Shown: in pieces, positions 1-11,039 of the stretch
Position numbering within the stretch: position 1 is the stretch's first letter
How the letters are laid out: each line of letters begins with the position of its first letter
From: Berberis thunbergii
Taxonomy: Eukaryota; Streptophyta; Magnoliopsida; Ranunculales; Berberidaceae
Assembly: GCA_003290165.1 (NCBI GenBank)
Contig: QNQO01008328.1
Coordinates: 558,001 to 622,000, forward strand
Length of the DNA stretch: 64,000 nt
Direction of reading: 5' to 3'
The notes under the pieces: model-generated
What the model was told of the DNA's origin: nothing
The model's input: only the letters and a program-made list of their open reading frames with translations
Databases searched by the model: none
Translations under genes and position numbers: made by a program

Positions 1-2694
1 TTCCCCTTGACTGTTTTCATGATACACATTTAGAGGCTTGTTTGACTCATTTTAGTTTAGACTTTGATGTTGATGATTCCATTAGGGAAGTCAATGATTT
101 GCTTGACTCAGTCCCTATTGTGGATCCTAGTTATAAATGGAAGTCTAAAGTGAAGTCTCTCCCACTCAGTGAATCAAAACTAGTCCCATCACTTGAGCCA
201 CCTGAGCTTGACCTTAAACAATTACCTGACACCCTCAGGTATGCATTTTCAGGTGATGAGTTGTCTAGATAATATCTCTATGTGATTCATGTGATGAGCC
301 TGTACCACCTGATATATCCATCATCTCATCTACTTGCATCACATCCCCATTTACTAAGGCTACTTTCACCGATCCCTTGTGCTGTAGTGAGGATTTTAGT
401 TTTCATCATCCTGTTGTGAAAATTATCCAATCTTCTGATTTGGAACCAGACATAGGATGTTCCCTTTTTGGAGCATGCAAGGATCATTTGTTGTGTATGA
501 CTGCTGGTCACTTTTGGAATGTCCTAGTGTATTTGGTGCCCCATGTGATTGCTATATTTTGGTGGACTGATCCTCAACTGTTCAGGTTGTTGATATACGA
601 CCATGGACTAAGTGTTTGTAATGTTCTTCCTTTCTACTTTTCGATACACCATTTTTTGATGAAGAATATTTGTCGGGCTGATGACGGTAAACTAAGCTCT
701 CCTAGGAGGCAACCTAGCTTTAGTTGTGTGTCTTTGCTGTTACTCTGGATTGATTTTCGAGTACCCTATTTAGTTGTGTTTCACTCATACTCGTTAGCTC
801 CATAACAGTTTTGACTTACAACTTGCCTTTTTTTTTAGTGTCGAGTCTGCATTTTATCGATTTCTAATGAAACTCCATGATTCTTAAGTTTGTGAGCCTC
901 ATTGATGGATGACTTCTTGGAAATTGGTAAAATCTTCACCGTGGTAATATTGTTCTAACCTCCTCTCATGTACTTATTTCATTCATCTGTCAGAATTATT
1001 TTGTTAAACATTAAGGACAATGTTTGGATTAGGTTTGGGGGTAGGGTTCATGAGTCGGTGAATTTTTCGTAGTGTTTTCTTTTCTTATTCTTAAAAAAAT
1101 GCTTTTATTTCAAGAAAACTTGGTCTTTTGCAATTATGAAAATGGATTTTAAATGTTTTATGCTCAAGAAAATACAAACCAACTTGACATATTGGTATAT
1201 TGATAAAGACTGAAAGTTTAGTAAGATCCTTAAGTTAGATCTAGTTCATGAGATTTTTCAACTCGATTATCTTGCACCATGAGCCATGTTAGCATAACTT
1301 GAAGTTGATGAGTGAAATATATACTATCAAACCTTAGAATAATAGTGGAGACTTAACCCTGAAAGTTTTGAGCCTTTCTATTTTTCTGAGGGTTATACAT
1401 AAACTCTGATTTTTCTTGAGTCCAGAATATCTCGTTGATGATCTCATTATTTTCATTATTTTGATCAATTGCTTTGGGAATGACATCAAAATTGAATTAT
1501 TACACTAGAACTTTTTGGCTTATTCAATTGAGATGTCATAATACTGACCCGAACTTAAGAAATGATCTAGGCATTTTTTTAGACCATTAACTAGCCTTTT
1601 AACTTACGCATAACATTAACCTTTTTTGTAGCCTTTTGAGCCTTAGAATAACTTTTATTTGTTAACCCATTAACCTTTACCCAACTTTTCTGGGAATGTG
1701 TATGGATGGATATACTTGGTGTCAAAAGGGCATGAAGAGCAAAATATGAGATATTTCATAAATGAGGATGAAAAGAAAAAAAAAAAAAAAAAAAGGTTGA
1801 AGAAAAGAAAAATAGAAAAAAAATGTTTCTTCAATGAGGATAAAGATGTGAGAATGAAGAAAAAATTGATGGTGCGCAACATTGGTTTATTCTTGACAAC
1901 CCTAATTGTTCGTTTAATGGGTGTATACATTCCTAAAAAAATTTCTTAGAATCCTTTGACATGCCTTATTAACCATTACCCAAGCCCCGTTACAATCCAA
2001 CAAAGTCCTAGTTGATCTTAGGTAAAGGTTGGTTCCGTAGATGTGGAGATTTAATAACCAAGACCTATGGTGTTTGATTCAACATTCCCAAAAGTAATTG
2101 ATATTCCTGTCTATGAGATCATATTCATTCCATTCTTGAAAAATCCGTTCTTCATATTACTATATGTGAGATGATTGTTTTCCATTATTTACTCTTTCCT
2201 CACATATAAACTGAGTGAAATACCAAATCTCTGAGTGTTTTGTTGTGAGCGACATGAGAGGTTTGAAATCAAAACAAACTTTCTACAGGAGATTTAGTTA
2301 TTATTTTACTCTGAAATAAAAAGTTATGTTGATAGTGCTATCCACACACACACATTGAGTTGAGGATGATTGTGAATTTTTTCTAATTTTTTGAGAATAT
2401 TAAATTATTTGGAAATTTGTTGATACACTAAAATGACAATGTTAATTTTTTGCATATCTTGAAGTTTTAAAATAAACATAGTTTGACCAAGTATTTTTGA
2501 GTCAGTAATGTTTGTGGGTAACATTTCTGGAAACCCTCACGAGACTATAACTCGTCCAATAGAGGTAATCTAGGGGTTCAAAGTCTTGTTGCACATTTAA
2601 GATAAGTGCAACCGATGATTCCTGCGAAAATGAGTTAGGATTTTCTTTTTATTGTTTTGCTCGAAGACTAGCAAAATATAGGTTTGGGGGTATT
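1..2694 (+). mobile_element. LTR retrotransposon A (left copy), internal 3' region, partial
   Basis: This is the 3' internal part of an LTR element that begins outside the window. The first 800 bases are homologous to the reverse complement of 63130-63954, where the same ORF is open; here it is broken by a stop near 270 (reading ends ...GDELSR) and by frameshifts, so the left copy is coding-dead. From about 830 to 2694 the sequence is AT-rich and non-coding, with an A-run at 1777-1793. Two purine-rich tracts with the core ggtttgggggta occur, near 1036 and at 2681-2692; the second directly abuts the LTR and is the expected polypurine tract. No protease, reverse transcriptase or integrase motif is visible, which suggests a non-autonomous derivative. 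Confidence 0.75.
2681..2694 (+). other. Polypurine tract of LTR retrotransposon A
   Basis: The purine-rich string ggtttgggggta lies immediately upstream of the TG that opens the LTR. This is the standard position for the plus-strand primer of LTR retrotransposons. The inverted copy has the same tract at about 60934-60946. Confidence 0.75.
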
Positions 2695-4642
2695 TGATAT
2701 TCACATAATTACTACATAATATATCCCTTAATTTATACATGTTAGTGTTTCGATTATTATATTTTATAGTAATTATTTCGTTTTCATGTCTTTGTAGGAA
2801 TTTGAGCGTGAACGATGAAATCGTATTAAGGCGACAATTTAAGGAATGACAATTGGTCGCTTCTAGCGGTGGTACAAAGCAGATGATCCATAACCTAAAC
2901 CTAAACCCTACCCATAACCCCAAACCCAATCCTACTCCTAAAGAATATTCTCTCATTTATACCTTGATGAACCTTCCCTTTATCTCATCCCTATCCACTT
3001 TGATCTTTCTCTATAAATAGAAGAGAATAGGGTGAGAAAAATGGGGAGGAAGAGAAGGGAAGAAAAAAATCATTAGAAGATCAAATCCTCTTCCTTCACA
3101 AAAAGAGAGGAAGAGAAGGGAAAAGAAGAATTAGACAAAAATCAAAACCTCTTTCTCACAAGGTGATTTTCATCACCATCACCACCTATCCATCTCTCAC
3201 TCATTCTCTGTCCAGATCACTCAGCAATTACCTCCATCATCCATTAACCACCATCACTCGAGCACCACCACCACCTCTGAACATCAGAACCGCCACCACC
3301 ACGAAGCAGGGGTGTGACAACCCTGTTTCGCGTAAGAGCCACCTCCATCACCGTCCATGTCCCTCTTCCTGTTTCGCGACAGAACACATCCGCCATCAAC
3401 CTGTTTCGCGACAGAACACATCCACGAGCCACCACAACCACCGCAAAATAGAGCCGCCATCACCGCGACTCTGTTCCGCCTGGCCACAGACCCTACTCCT
3501 CCCCTCTCTCGGCCTCTCTTCGTCTCGGCCTCCTTCCCGTCCTCCTCTCTCGCGACCACCATCATGACCAGACCGAGCACGACGACCACCACCTCACGAG
3601 ACAGAGCTCGCAAGCAGAAACAGGGAGCCCCTGTTCCTCGTCTTCCTTCTCTGTTTTTTTTTTGTTATCTCACTGTTTCCTCAACCTCTCTCTCTCTCTT
3701 TTTTCAGGTTCTAGAGACGGTTTGAAGACTGATGAAGCTCGCGGGGAGTAGAAATCGCCACCGCGAGCGGTGCTGCTCGCAGGAGAAGAAGGCGGAGCGA
3801 GGAGCGTACTGTAGAAAGGGCAGGAGACCGAGTCAAATCTGTTATTTGGCTATTGGTACCTTGATTTCTGCTATGTACCACCACAGAGCATTTGCAGCCA
3901 TTTGTCTCGGGATTCGTGTTCTGAACACCTGTTGATCTGCTGAGTACCACCACTTCGAGTTTGTGACAAACTAAATGGGTTGCATAATTCATTTTGATTT
4001 ATTTTACTGAATTGTGTGTTTAATTGTTAATTACAATTTATTTCTGAATTTTGATAAATTGCTTTCACCTTGCATGTTCGAGAGATTAAATTTGATATGT
4101 TTGGTAGTTAGAATTACCCTTTATCAATATTCAAAGCACGTGCTAAAAATATTAAACTTAAACTTTGATTAAGTGTGCCCTAAAAAGACACTTAATACTT
4201 GGTAAGAGCGTATTTGCTTGAAATAATTTGTTAATGTTTGATAGAAACATGATATAATTTGAATTAGATTTTAACGATCACATATTCGGTGTAAGCAAGG
4301 GATTCTCATCCCTAAAGCTTCTCGTTTAAATTTTTAGTAATTTAGATTTAAAATATTTTTGCTAACTCATTGGTGAGTCCAAGCCCACAAAATCCATCTC
4401 ATCTATCTTTTATTTTATTTTATTTTTCTTATTTTTAATTTATTTTAGTTTTGTTTTAAAAATGTTGTAACCCCATTTTTTTTCCAAATTAGTTTAATTA
4501 AATTATTAAATTCAATTGCACTCACTTTCCTCGTGGGATCGAACCGTACTTACCGTTGTCTACCAGTTAGGCACCATGCACTTGCGGTTATTACAGGTGG
4601 GTTGAATTAACCTATTTATTTAGGTTAGTTAAACCCGCATCA
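2695..4642 (+). repeat. 3' LTR of retrotransposon A, left copy (1948 bp)
   Basis: The LTR starts TGATATTCAC after the polypurine tract and ends CCCGCATCA, giving TG...CA ends and a short inverted terminus TGAT/ATCA. The reverse complement of this LTR is at 58912-60930. A TATA-like CTATAAATAG lies at about 3012, followed by a purine-rich leader (3030-3140) and a GC-rich, proline/threonine-coding-looking stretch (3160-3730) that is probably non-coding. A degenerate telomere-like run (cctaaacctaaaccctaccc) lies at 2896-2920. The last 130 bases are of the type common in Ty3/Gypsy Athila/Tat-like LTRs, an assignment I infer rather than prove. Confidence 0.85.
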
Positions 4643-4654
4643 GTATTATAGTAA

Positions 4655-4850
4655 TTTGAGCAGTATAAACGGATATCCGCGGGGCCTGCGGGGCGGATAT
4701 GGCTAAAACCGTATCCTCCCCGAATAGTAAATGAATATTTTTTGGATACCCGAAAACCCATTCAACCATATCCAAATCCGCCCCATACGTATTGGGTGGG
4801 GCAGATATCCGTAAAAATTCGCCCCACTGCCAACCCTAGGCATTTTCAGA
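4655..4850. repeat. GC-rich dispersed repeat (ggatatccgcggggc type)
   Basis: A 200-bp block with interspersed ggatatccg, gcggggcgg and cggatacccg-like words in both orientations, ending in ccaaccctagg. Blocks of this kind occur as parts of dispersed plant elements. No element ends were defined and no coding was seen. From 4850 to 5126 I see nothing further. Confidence 0.4.
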
Positions 4851-5126
4851 TGAACAGGAGAAGGAAGCGCCTTACTTAATTTTGCCCTCCTCGAAGGGCT
4901 CAAGATCTTAATATTATGCTTCCTCTTTTTTTTATGAAGATACGCCTTCAGGCTTTGGCTTTGAAACCCTAAAAAGAGTGTAGCCTCCAGTCCGCTGCGC
5001 TTGATATTAGAAAATTTAACGACATTCTTTATCTACAGACGAGGCATGTCGCAAACGCGTCTAGAGTCGTTTTGTCCTCAATAGAAAGAGATGAAGTTGG
5101 GAATTTCCCTATGAAAAACACAAAGG

Positions 5127-5775
5127 TCAATTTGATATGCATTTAACACAAGCAATATCATAAACATATTTGAACTTACTCAGTTGCCTAAATTCCTGCT
5201 CGACCGGACGAGCAGCAAGCTCAAAATACTTCAAGTCTACGTAGGCCATGAAACAAAATTTCTGCCAAAACTCAAAATCATCAGGCAGATTGCCAAAAAA
5301 AAATCCGGTAATGTCAGCACGCACACAACATGCTCGTTTATCATAGGGGAAGTAAGCAGTTAGATTGCCCTCGAAGATACTCAAACACTGGCGTCCTTCA
5401 CCCTAATCAGAATGGTGATCACAGTCCTATACCCGTTTGACACCAGTTGAGCGGGCACAATGCTGAGGTACACCAGGAACTCCCAAATTTCTTTGATAAC
5501 AGGAAAGTGGACACCTGATTGAAGCATACTTCGGTGAAGACAAATAAACCCATTTGGAGGGGACAACGGCTTCAGATTGGCACCCAGAGTGAAAAACACC
5601 AGATCTTCAGGAATCTCGTATGTTTACAAAGGACTTTCAGACTCGACTCAGAAAGCGACCTCTCCTCAAAGAGTTTGCCGCCCTTAGCGAATAGTTCATC
5701 AGGAAGTTGATTCAAGCCCACCATGAGAGATCGTACAAGCTTTAGATTACGAAGGTTGAACAAAGTCAAAAGCAC
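5127..5775 (-). pseudogene. Fragment of 'putative gypsy-type transposon' protein (gag-like)
   Basis: Three overlapping minus-strand reading frames (5775-5572, 5599-5381, 5384-5127) join into one decayed protein. The middle section contains PPNGFICLHR followed by LQSGVHFP, FLVYLSIVPAQL and a Tyr-Arg residue pair. This matches the pattern of the plant gypsy-type transposon domain (Pfam PF04195: an aromatic-rich PxGFicLh...GLRFP...lgiaPxQLxPN layout). Two frame changes are needed to follow it, so it is not functional. It reads opposite to the LTR at 6020-6702 and may belong to a different element. The family is recognised from motif pattern only. Confidence 0.45.
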
Positions 5776-6003
5776 AGAATGGGGTATGAAAAAATAAGAT
5801 TTCTAATATCGAAAGAGTAAAGAAGAAAAACTCCAAAAATTGGAGAGCTATATAGAAAATAGAATTCTCGTTTTTTTTCTTTTTCGAGCAGACGCACGCT
5901 AATTAATGAAGCTTGCCACTCGAGGAAACGATTCAGACTCAACCTTCATGACTGCACAGTTGCTTCATGAAATGACTTGGTGGACCGATGAGTTGGCCCA
6001 CCA

Positions 6004-6019
6004 ACTTGGGGGGAGTAGC
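6004..6019 (+). other. Polypurine tract next to LTR B
   Basis: The purine-rich cttggggggagtagc directly precedes the TGATGACAC start of the LTR at 6020. An open plus-strand frame (...DELAHQLGGSS, stop) runs into it. Confidence 0.55.
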
Positions 6020-6702
6020 TGATGACACATCGAACCGTCCTCTGATCATCACCGTACATGTGTCATGATAATCTAGTCAAACAGAGTGAAGCAGGCCTGA
6101 TTGCACGCCCAATCAAGCAAGGCCCAGACAACACTAAGCCCATTATTGGCAGGATCCAAAAGGTCGGACCCAAATTGCAATGCGCTACTAAGCCCACACG
6201 TCACGAGGTCAAGCCTAATACTTGTAAGCCCTGATAAGGCAAGTATCTAGGAGATCGACCGAATACAGGAAGGCCAACAATACATTGATTCTAACTAAGA
6301 AACAAATACTGGAGTATAAGTTAGGCAGAGAAACTTCCCTACATGGACAACACTCTGAAAGGGAAACCTCTCCCGAAGATCTTGGAGAACAAGTTGTATA
6401 GCGAAACTTCTCTACATGGACAACTCCCAATAAAGATATGATTTCTAACAAGATCTCTTTTCCTAAACTACACAACCAAATAACTAGCTAAACAAGGACT
6501 CTCACACTATAAAAGGGAGATAAAGTCAATGATCAAAGGTACGCTACAGAAACTCAATTTACAACTTTAAGCTTCTCGTAAGCCTTATCTAACTTAAGCA
6601 TCCGAGTGTCATCGGCCGCCACATGGTGGTCTTTGACTCATGTGTGTTATCTGTGCAGATTTAGGTTAAGACAAAGAAGAAGAACAGAAATCGACTACAT
6701 CA
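6020..6702 (+). repeat. LTR of a second retrotransposon (LTR B, 683 bp)
   Basis: The segment begins TGATGACACATCG and ends CGACTACATCA, giving inverted ends TGATG/CATCA. A polypurine tract lies just upstream and a good TATA box (CTATAAAAGGGAG) at about 6508, in the orientation of transcription. These features mark a 3' LTR. Its partner LTR is not seen in the window. Minus-strand ORFs in it are chance frames. Confidence 0.65.
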
Positions 6703-7955
6703 CACAGTATTAAGACATAAAACATTATTTAGTTTTATTTTATGTGAAATGGGCCCTTATTTTTAGAGTTCACACATGCCCCTAAAATTGCAAAGATGGC
6801 TCTGCCTACCACCTAGCATGGTAGACACTAGTTTGAAACATTTCCTACCAGCCAAATTAATGGTAGGCGCTGCTTTTAATTATTTCAAATCAGTGTCATA
6901 CCATGTGGATGATTTAAAACAATGCCTAATGGAAATTTCTTGCTATGACACACATTTCAAAGTACATTCATTGATTAGCTATCATACTAGTAGGCACAAG
7001 TTTAAAAATCATACGGAGAACAAGTATAGACATACAAAAGAAAGAGTGGGAAAAGAGATATAAGATAACATAACAGACACCTAGCTACCATCGGAGGCCT
7101 ATCATTATGTGTATACTGCCTAGAGAAACAAAGAGGAAGGAAAGACAAGAAAATTATTATAGATCTAGAGGAGGAAGAAAATTTTAAACAGGAATTGGAG
7201 ATTTGAGAGTGATTGAAGGAAAAACCATTAAAGAATTAGGAGATGTAAACTAGTTGAAAAAAGAATCGTTGAAATATGAGAAGGATAAAGATGAAGACGG
7301 ATCGAAGGATATCACATGTGCATAGTCCTCGATTGTAAACAAAAATGTATTGGGTCATGTGCGATCAATGAACCATGTCTTTTCCCTAAACTGCCAATGC
7401 CCCTTTGATACTACCACCACCACTTTTTTTGTTTAACAGTACCACCTGAAACCACCATATTTTTTTTGCTTTTCCCCTGTGTTTTCTTTTCCATGGAACA
7501 ACAACAGTAGCATTGCTGTTATTGTTGCCCCAACACCGTCGCGTATTTCTTGCCTTGCCACACCAACGTCACCGCTCGCTAGCCCCTTATTTTTTTCCCT
7601 TTATTTTCCCTTTATCTTTTTCCTCTATTTTCTTCTCATCAAGAGCAGATTGCAATAACAACAGCAGTGACCGCCCTGCCCTGCCATCGCCCCACCTTTT
7701 TTGTTAATTGCTATTTTTCCCCATAATAAATAGCTAACTGGGAAGTGCCCTCATAATCATTATGTATTACGCTGTGTAAGACTAGTGGTCAACGTGCCTT
7801 GATTGTTTGTGTCCAAAACAGATGACCAAAATATTTGACAAATCAAAGACTGAGATTGAATGTTATGTCGAACATCTCATCTCGAAAAAAGAAGGGTTCA
7901 ATTGAAATGATAAACGAATCCCGAGAAAATCCAACAATTGTTAAAAAATAAAACA
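6703..7955. other. Intergenic, no gene recognised
   Basis: AT-rich sequence with no convincing exon. 6776-7063 has a 95-codon open frame with no recognisable domain. 7385-7700 is simple-sequence-rich (accaccacc, pyrimidine tracts). Confidence 0.4.
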
Positions 7956-8297
7956 TCACCTTATTCCCCATGGCCCGTTTTCCTCACCCCCTCCCTCTTT
8001 TATGTAAATCACCACCGCCATCCTCATTCCTACCTCCCCCTCTTTATGGTTCGCAGCCCCCACCCCCTTCTTTATCTCTCTGGTTCGTAGCCTCCCACTC
8101 CTTCTTTCCTCCCCTCTTTGGTTTGCAACCCCCTTCTTACTCCTTCCCCTTTCTCTAGTTAGCAACCCCTCCACCCCCCTTCTTCTTCCCTCCCTCGTTC
8201 TCTGGTCACATTTCTTAATGGGGTTGTTTATGAGATTTGTTAAGGAAGTTTTGTGTTTATGATGAATTTGTGAGGAGATTTTCTTAGAAGCTATCAA
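7956..8297 (-). repeat. GA-rich repeat, inverted copy of 27754-28010
   Basis: Read on the minus strand this is purine-rich with repeated words such as aagaagggggtgggggctgcgaacca. The plus strand right of the CACTA element (27754-28010) reads gaagaaaggggtggggtgttgcgaaccagag and continues in the same order, including a shared segment around ttttctcg/ctttctcgag. The long open frame is compositional and not a gene. Confidence 0.55.
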
Positions 8298-8494
8298 AAT
8301 GAGATGCTCAATAGGTTTTGCTATTTTGTTCTTTTGAAATGGGATTTGTTGTTTACCATTGTTTATTTTTGTTGCAGATCTATCAATTTGTTGAAATGAA
8401 CCTAGATAATTAGTTCCTTCAAGTGAATCATGAAGAACACAAATCAGTGTGTTATAACCTTCATGTACATGTTCTACTAGATAGGGGAGCGATG

Positions 8495-8497
8495 AAG
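8495..8497 (+). repeat. Target-site duplication AAG, left, of outer CACTA element
   Basis: AAG precedes CACTACAAG at 8498, and the same AAG follows ...GTAGTG at 27754-27756. CACTA elements make 3-bp duplications. Confidence 0.8.
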
Positions 8498-8520
8498 CAC
8501 TACAAGAAAAATTGTGATTA

Positions 8521-8790
8521 ATAGAGTTTAAAAACCGCTATGGTAGGATACCATAGCGGTTTAGTAACCGCTATGACAGCCGGAGCTATAATAGACCCAG
8601 GGGATATTATAGCGGTTTTAAACCGCTATGGTAAGTTTGGCTTTTATAGCGTTTCAAAACCGCTATGGTAGCCTCTTCCATAGCGTTTTATAGTAGAGTC
8701 TAAAACCGCTATGGTATCCTCTTCCATAGCGTTTTAAAAATGCTATAGTAGACTCTAAAACCGCTATGGTAGACTCTACCAGTATACATA
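8521..8790. repeat. Left subterminal repeat array of outer CACTA
   Basis: The decamer accgctatgg and its complement recur about ten times, mixed with ttatagcg. Part of it forms inverted pairs such as ccgctatggtaggataccatagcgg. Subterminal arrays like this are transposase binding regions in En/Spm elements. The matching right array is at 27680-27720. Confidence 0.8.
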
Positions 8791-9181
8791 GCAAATTTTT
8801 TTTTTTTTTTTTTACTATCAAATGACTTTTTATTACACATCTCATAAGTTTTATGTCTAGAAAATAAAATTTTAAATGTGCCAAAGTTAAATAAAAATTT
8901 TCTTGAACATATGATAAATTGATAGCTAAAACAACTGGTAGTATCTGTGTCTTCTCATTAAAATTGGTAGAAAAACTGAATGTTCTTCCCTAGAACTTAA
9001 ACATGCACAATGACATTAAAATGCCAAATACAACATCAAAATCAAATAACAATATTAAAACAATAATAAAAAAAAAAACTTATGTTCAAATTGACACGAA
9101 TCCAGTGCAGTAGCTTATTAGTACCATAAACTAGCAACACGCTAAACATACAAAGTGAAAACCCAAAAAAAAAAAAAAAAG

Positions 9182-9414
9182 TTAGGAGGTGGTGGTAGGC
9201 TTTTGAATTACGAAGGACATGCACTGTGACTGGTGTACATTGCTAAAGGCCAAGCATCGGATATAAGCATTTGGGAAAGTGTTTTTCATTCTTGAATCTC
9301 AATTAGGAGTTGAGAAGCGTCGGTGCAACCGAACATGGGCAGCTTCCACATGGTCCAGTATCTCCCATCGTAGTACCCGGGAATATTGTTATTGGTCCTG
9401 TGCACATAACCCAC
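9182..9414 (-). pseudogene. rbcS: Captured rbcS fragment, last exon (Rubisco small subunit)
   Basis: The minus strand encodes [10 protein letters not shown] followed by [19 protein letters not shown] and CTDASQ. This is the conserved last-exon core of the Rubisco small subunit. After [10 protein letters not shown] a frame change is needed to continue with KNTFPNAYIRCLAF and QCMSFVIQKP, which is the family's C-terminal region. The fragment is thus frameshifted near 9285. It lies in the outer CACTA element together with the preceding exon at 9573-9664. No transit peptide or first exon is present. Confidence 0.85.
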
Positions 9415-9572
9415 CTTCAAACCGAAAAAGCACAATAACTATATTACTAATGACGAACAATGAATCAAATAAAATACAAACTGTAGATTAAAACCACATC
9501 AGTACTGCACTCACTCAGCAAAGATGAAAGAAATAATATCCCACAATATGCACATAAAAATCATGTTGTTAC

Positions 9573-9664
9573 CTGATCAAACTCAAGGCAAGGGACCCAT
9601 CCCTTGGCTAGCATGTAATCGATCTCCTTAGCAATGGATTCATCAGTGAGAGGTGGCAAGCAAT
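9573..9664 (-). pseudogene. rbcS: Captured rbcS fragment, internal exon
   Basis: The minus strand reads [17 protein letters not shown] then [12 protein letters not shown] and ends at a GT donor, matching the rbcS segment just upstream of the YYDGRYW exon. Exon order and splice sites are kept, which indicates capture of genomic rather than cDNA sequence. Upstream (9660-9700) it runs into a CAG/CTG trinucleotide tract instead of rbcS sequence. Confidence 0.8.
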
Positions 9665-10244
9665 GATAGCAACGACAGCAGCAGCAGCAGCAGCAAGCAA
9701 CCTCTCTTCTTGACAGCTCCTCCAACATCTCTGCAAATGATCAAAATTTGAAAATTTTTTATGTTCTGGCCTAAAACTAACACATACTTTCAGTACCACG
9801 ATTATATCGGCTCTCTGCTGTTTTTAAGCTATTAAAAATTCATAAACTTGACTTGTTAAGAAAACACAACACCACCACTACCTAACTACAATATCCAACA
9901 TTAAAATTCCCGGGAGCTCAGAGTTTATGGGAGACTAAAACCAAGCTCTGCCAAATAGATATCATACAACAACAATGCATTTGGAGATAATTGACAGTGC
10001 AAGATTGAAACTTGAAATGATAGTTATGAGAATGGATAGTGAAGCAAACTGTGGTTAGAACAAATGACAATAAAGAATGGATAAATCCACAGCATGTTCT
10101 CATCCACACTCAATGGCAATGCCAAGTTCATGCTTGTATGACTTTTGAATAAAGAGATCGTCTACTCCAAACAGAATTGTAACAGTCTAAAAGTTGAGAG
10201 TTGGTTGTCACCGAAAATGAGCTATTTACTGAAAAGTAATCATG

Positions 10245-10376
10245 TTTTTTTCAAACCTTTATGTTCCTGGTGCAGATTACGTGCCCTTTCTAATTCATAC
10301 TTCCGCTTCCAATCAGCTGCCTCAGTTTGAGCATAAGCCTTCCCTTCAGCTACCCGTCTTAACGCCTTTGCAACAG
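10245..10376 (-). pseudogene. Captured exon, probable NAD kinase
   Basis: The exon begins after a tag acceptor and encodes [17 protein letters not shown] then [17 protein letters not shown]. The coiled-coil-like AEGKA...[14 protein letters not shown] pattern is, from memory, that of the region preceding the catalytic domain in plant NAD kinase 1. The family assignment is tentative. Nothing else of the kinase is found nearby. It lies in the outer CACTA element on the same strand as the other fragments. Confidence 0.45.
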
Positions 10377-11039
10377 CTACAAATTAATTTAAAAAAAAAA
10401 TGTAAGAAGCAAGCTACAAAATGAGCTCATGACTAAGAAAACATAATATAGAAAAAATGGTGCCAATACAAGGGACTATATACAGATGCATAATGGCCAG
10501 GACAGATACATATAATGGCAGCACAGGAGATACAGGATGCAAGATCATTGTTACAATTTTCACACGAGGTTCAATCACATGGAGATTAATCAATAGCCAA
10601 TTTCATCATGGAGACCATGGAAAGTCAGTCTATCCAATATTCCTAGTTAATTGAAATATGTTCAGACGCCTAACATTTAGTAAGTATCCTTTTCAACCCT
10701 TCAAGGCAATAATAGCATTAAGACATTTCATGATATGTAACCACAGGAAGGAGTAAAGTTAATTTGGATAAAGCTTATCCAAATATAGAGTATCAAAAGC
10801 CAATAGATTCTTTATAATACGATATTTTGTTATCAAACAAAACTTAGCACCTTTTAGAATGGTATTTATAAAACCTAACCATAAGATTGCAAATACTCCA
10901 CACTGAAAACATCTGAATGATGCAGGCCATTTCTTACAGCCATGGAGATCCAAGTATAATACATACAAAATAGAAACTATTAATTCAGTATTATGTTGCG
11001 TGTATCTAGGCTTCGATCAGATGTTTCCAGGCACATTAC

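Noticed and set aside
3163..3725. GC-rich overlapping ORFs in the left LTR (proline/serine/threonine-rich)
   Set aside because: They overlap in many frames, lie wholly inside the LTR, and the homologous frames are not conserved in the right LTR (59723-60212).
7956..8297. 113-codon Arg/Gly-rich ORF
   Set aside because: Purine-rich simple sequence on the minus strand; open by composition and mirrored at 27754-28010 in another frame.
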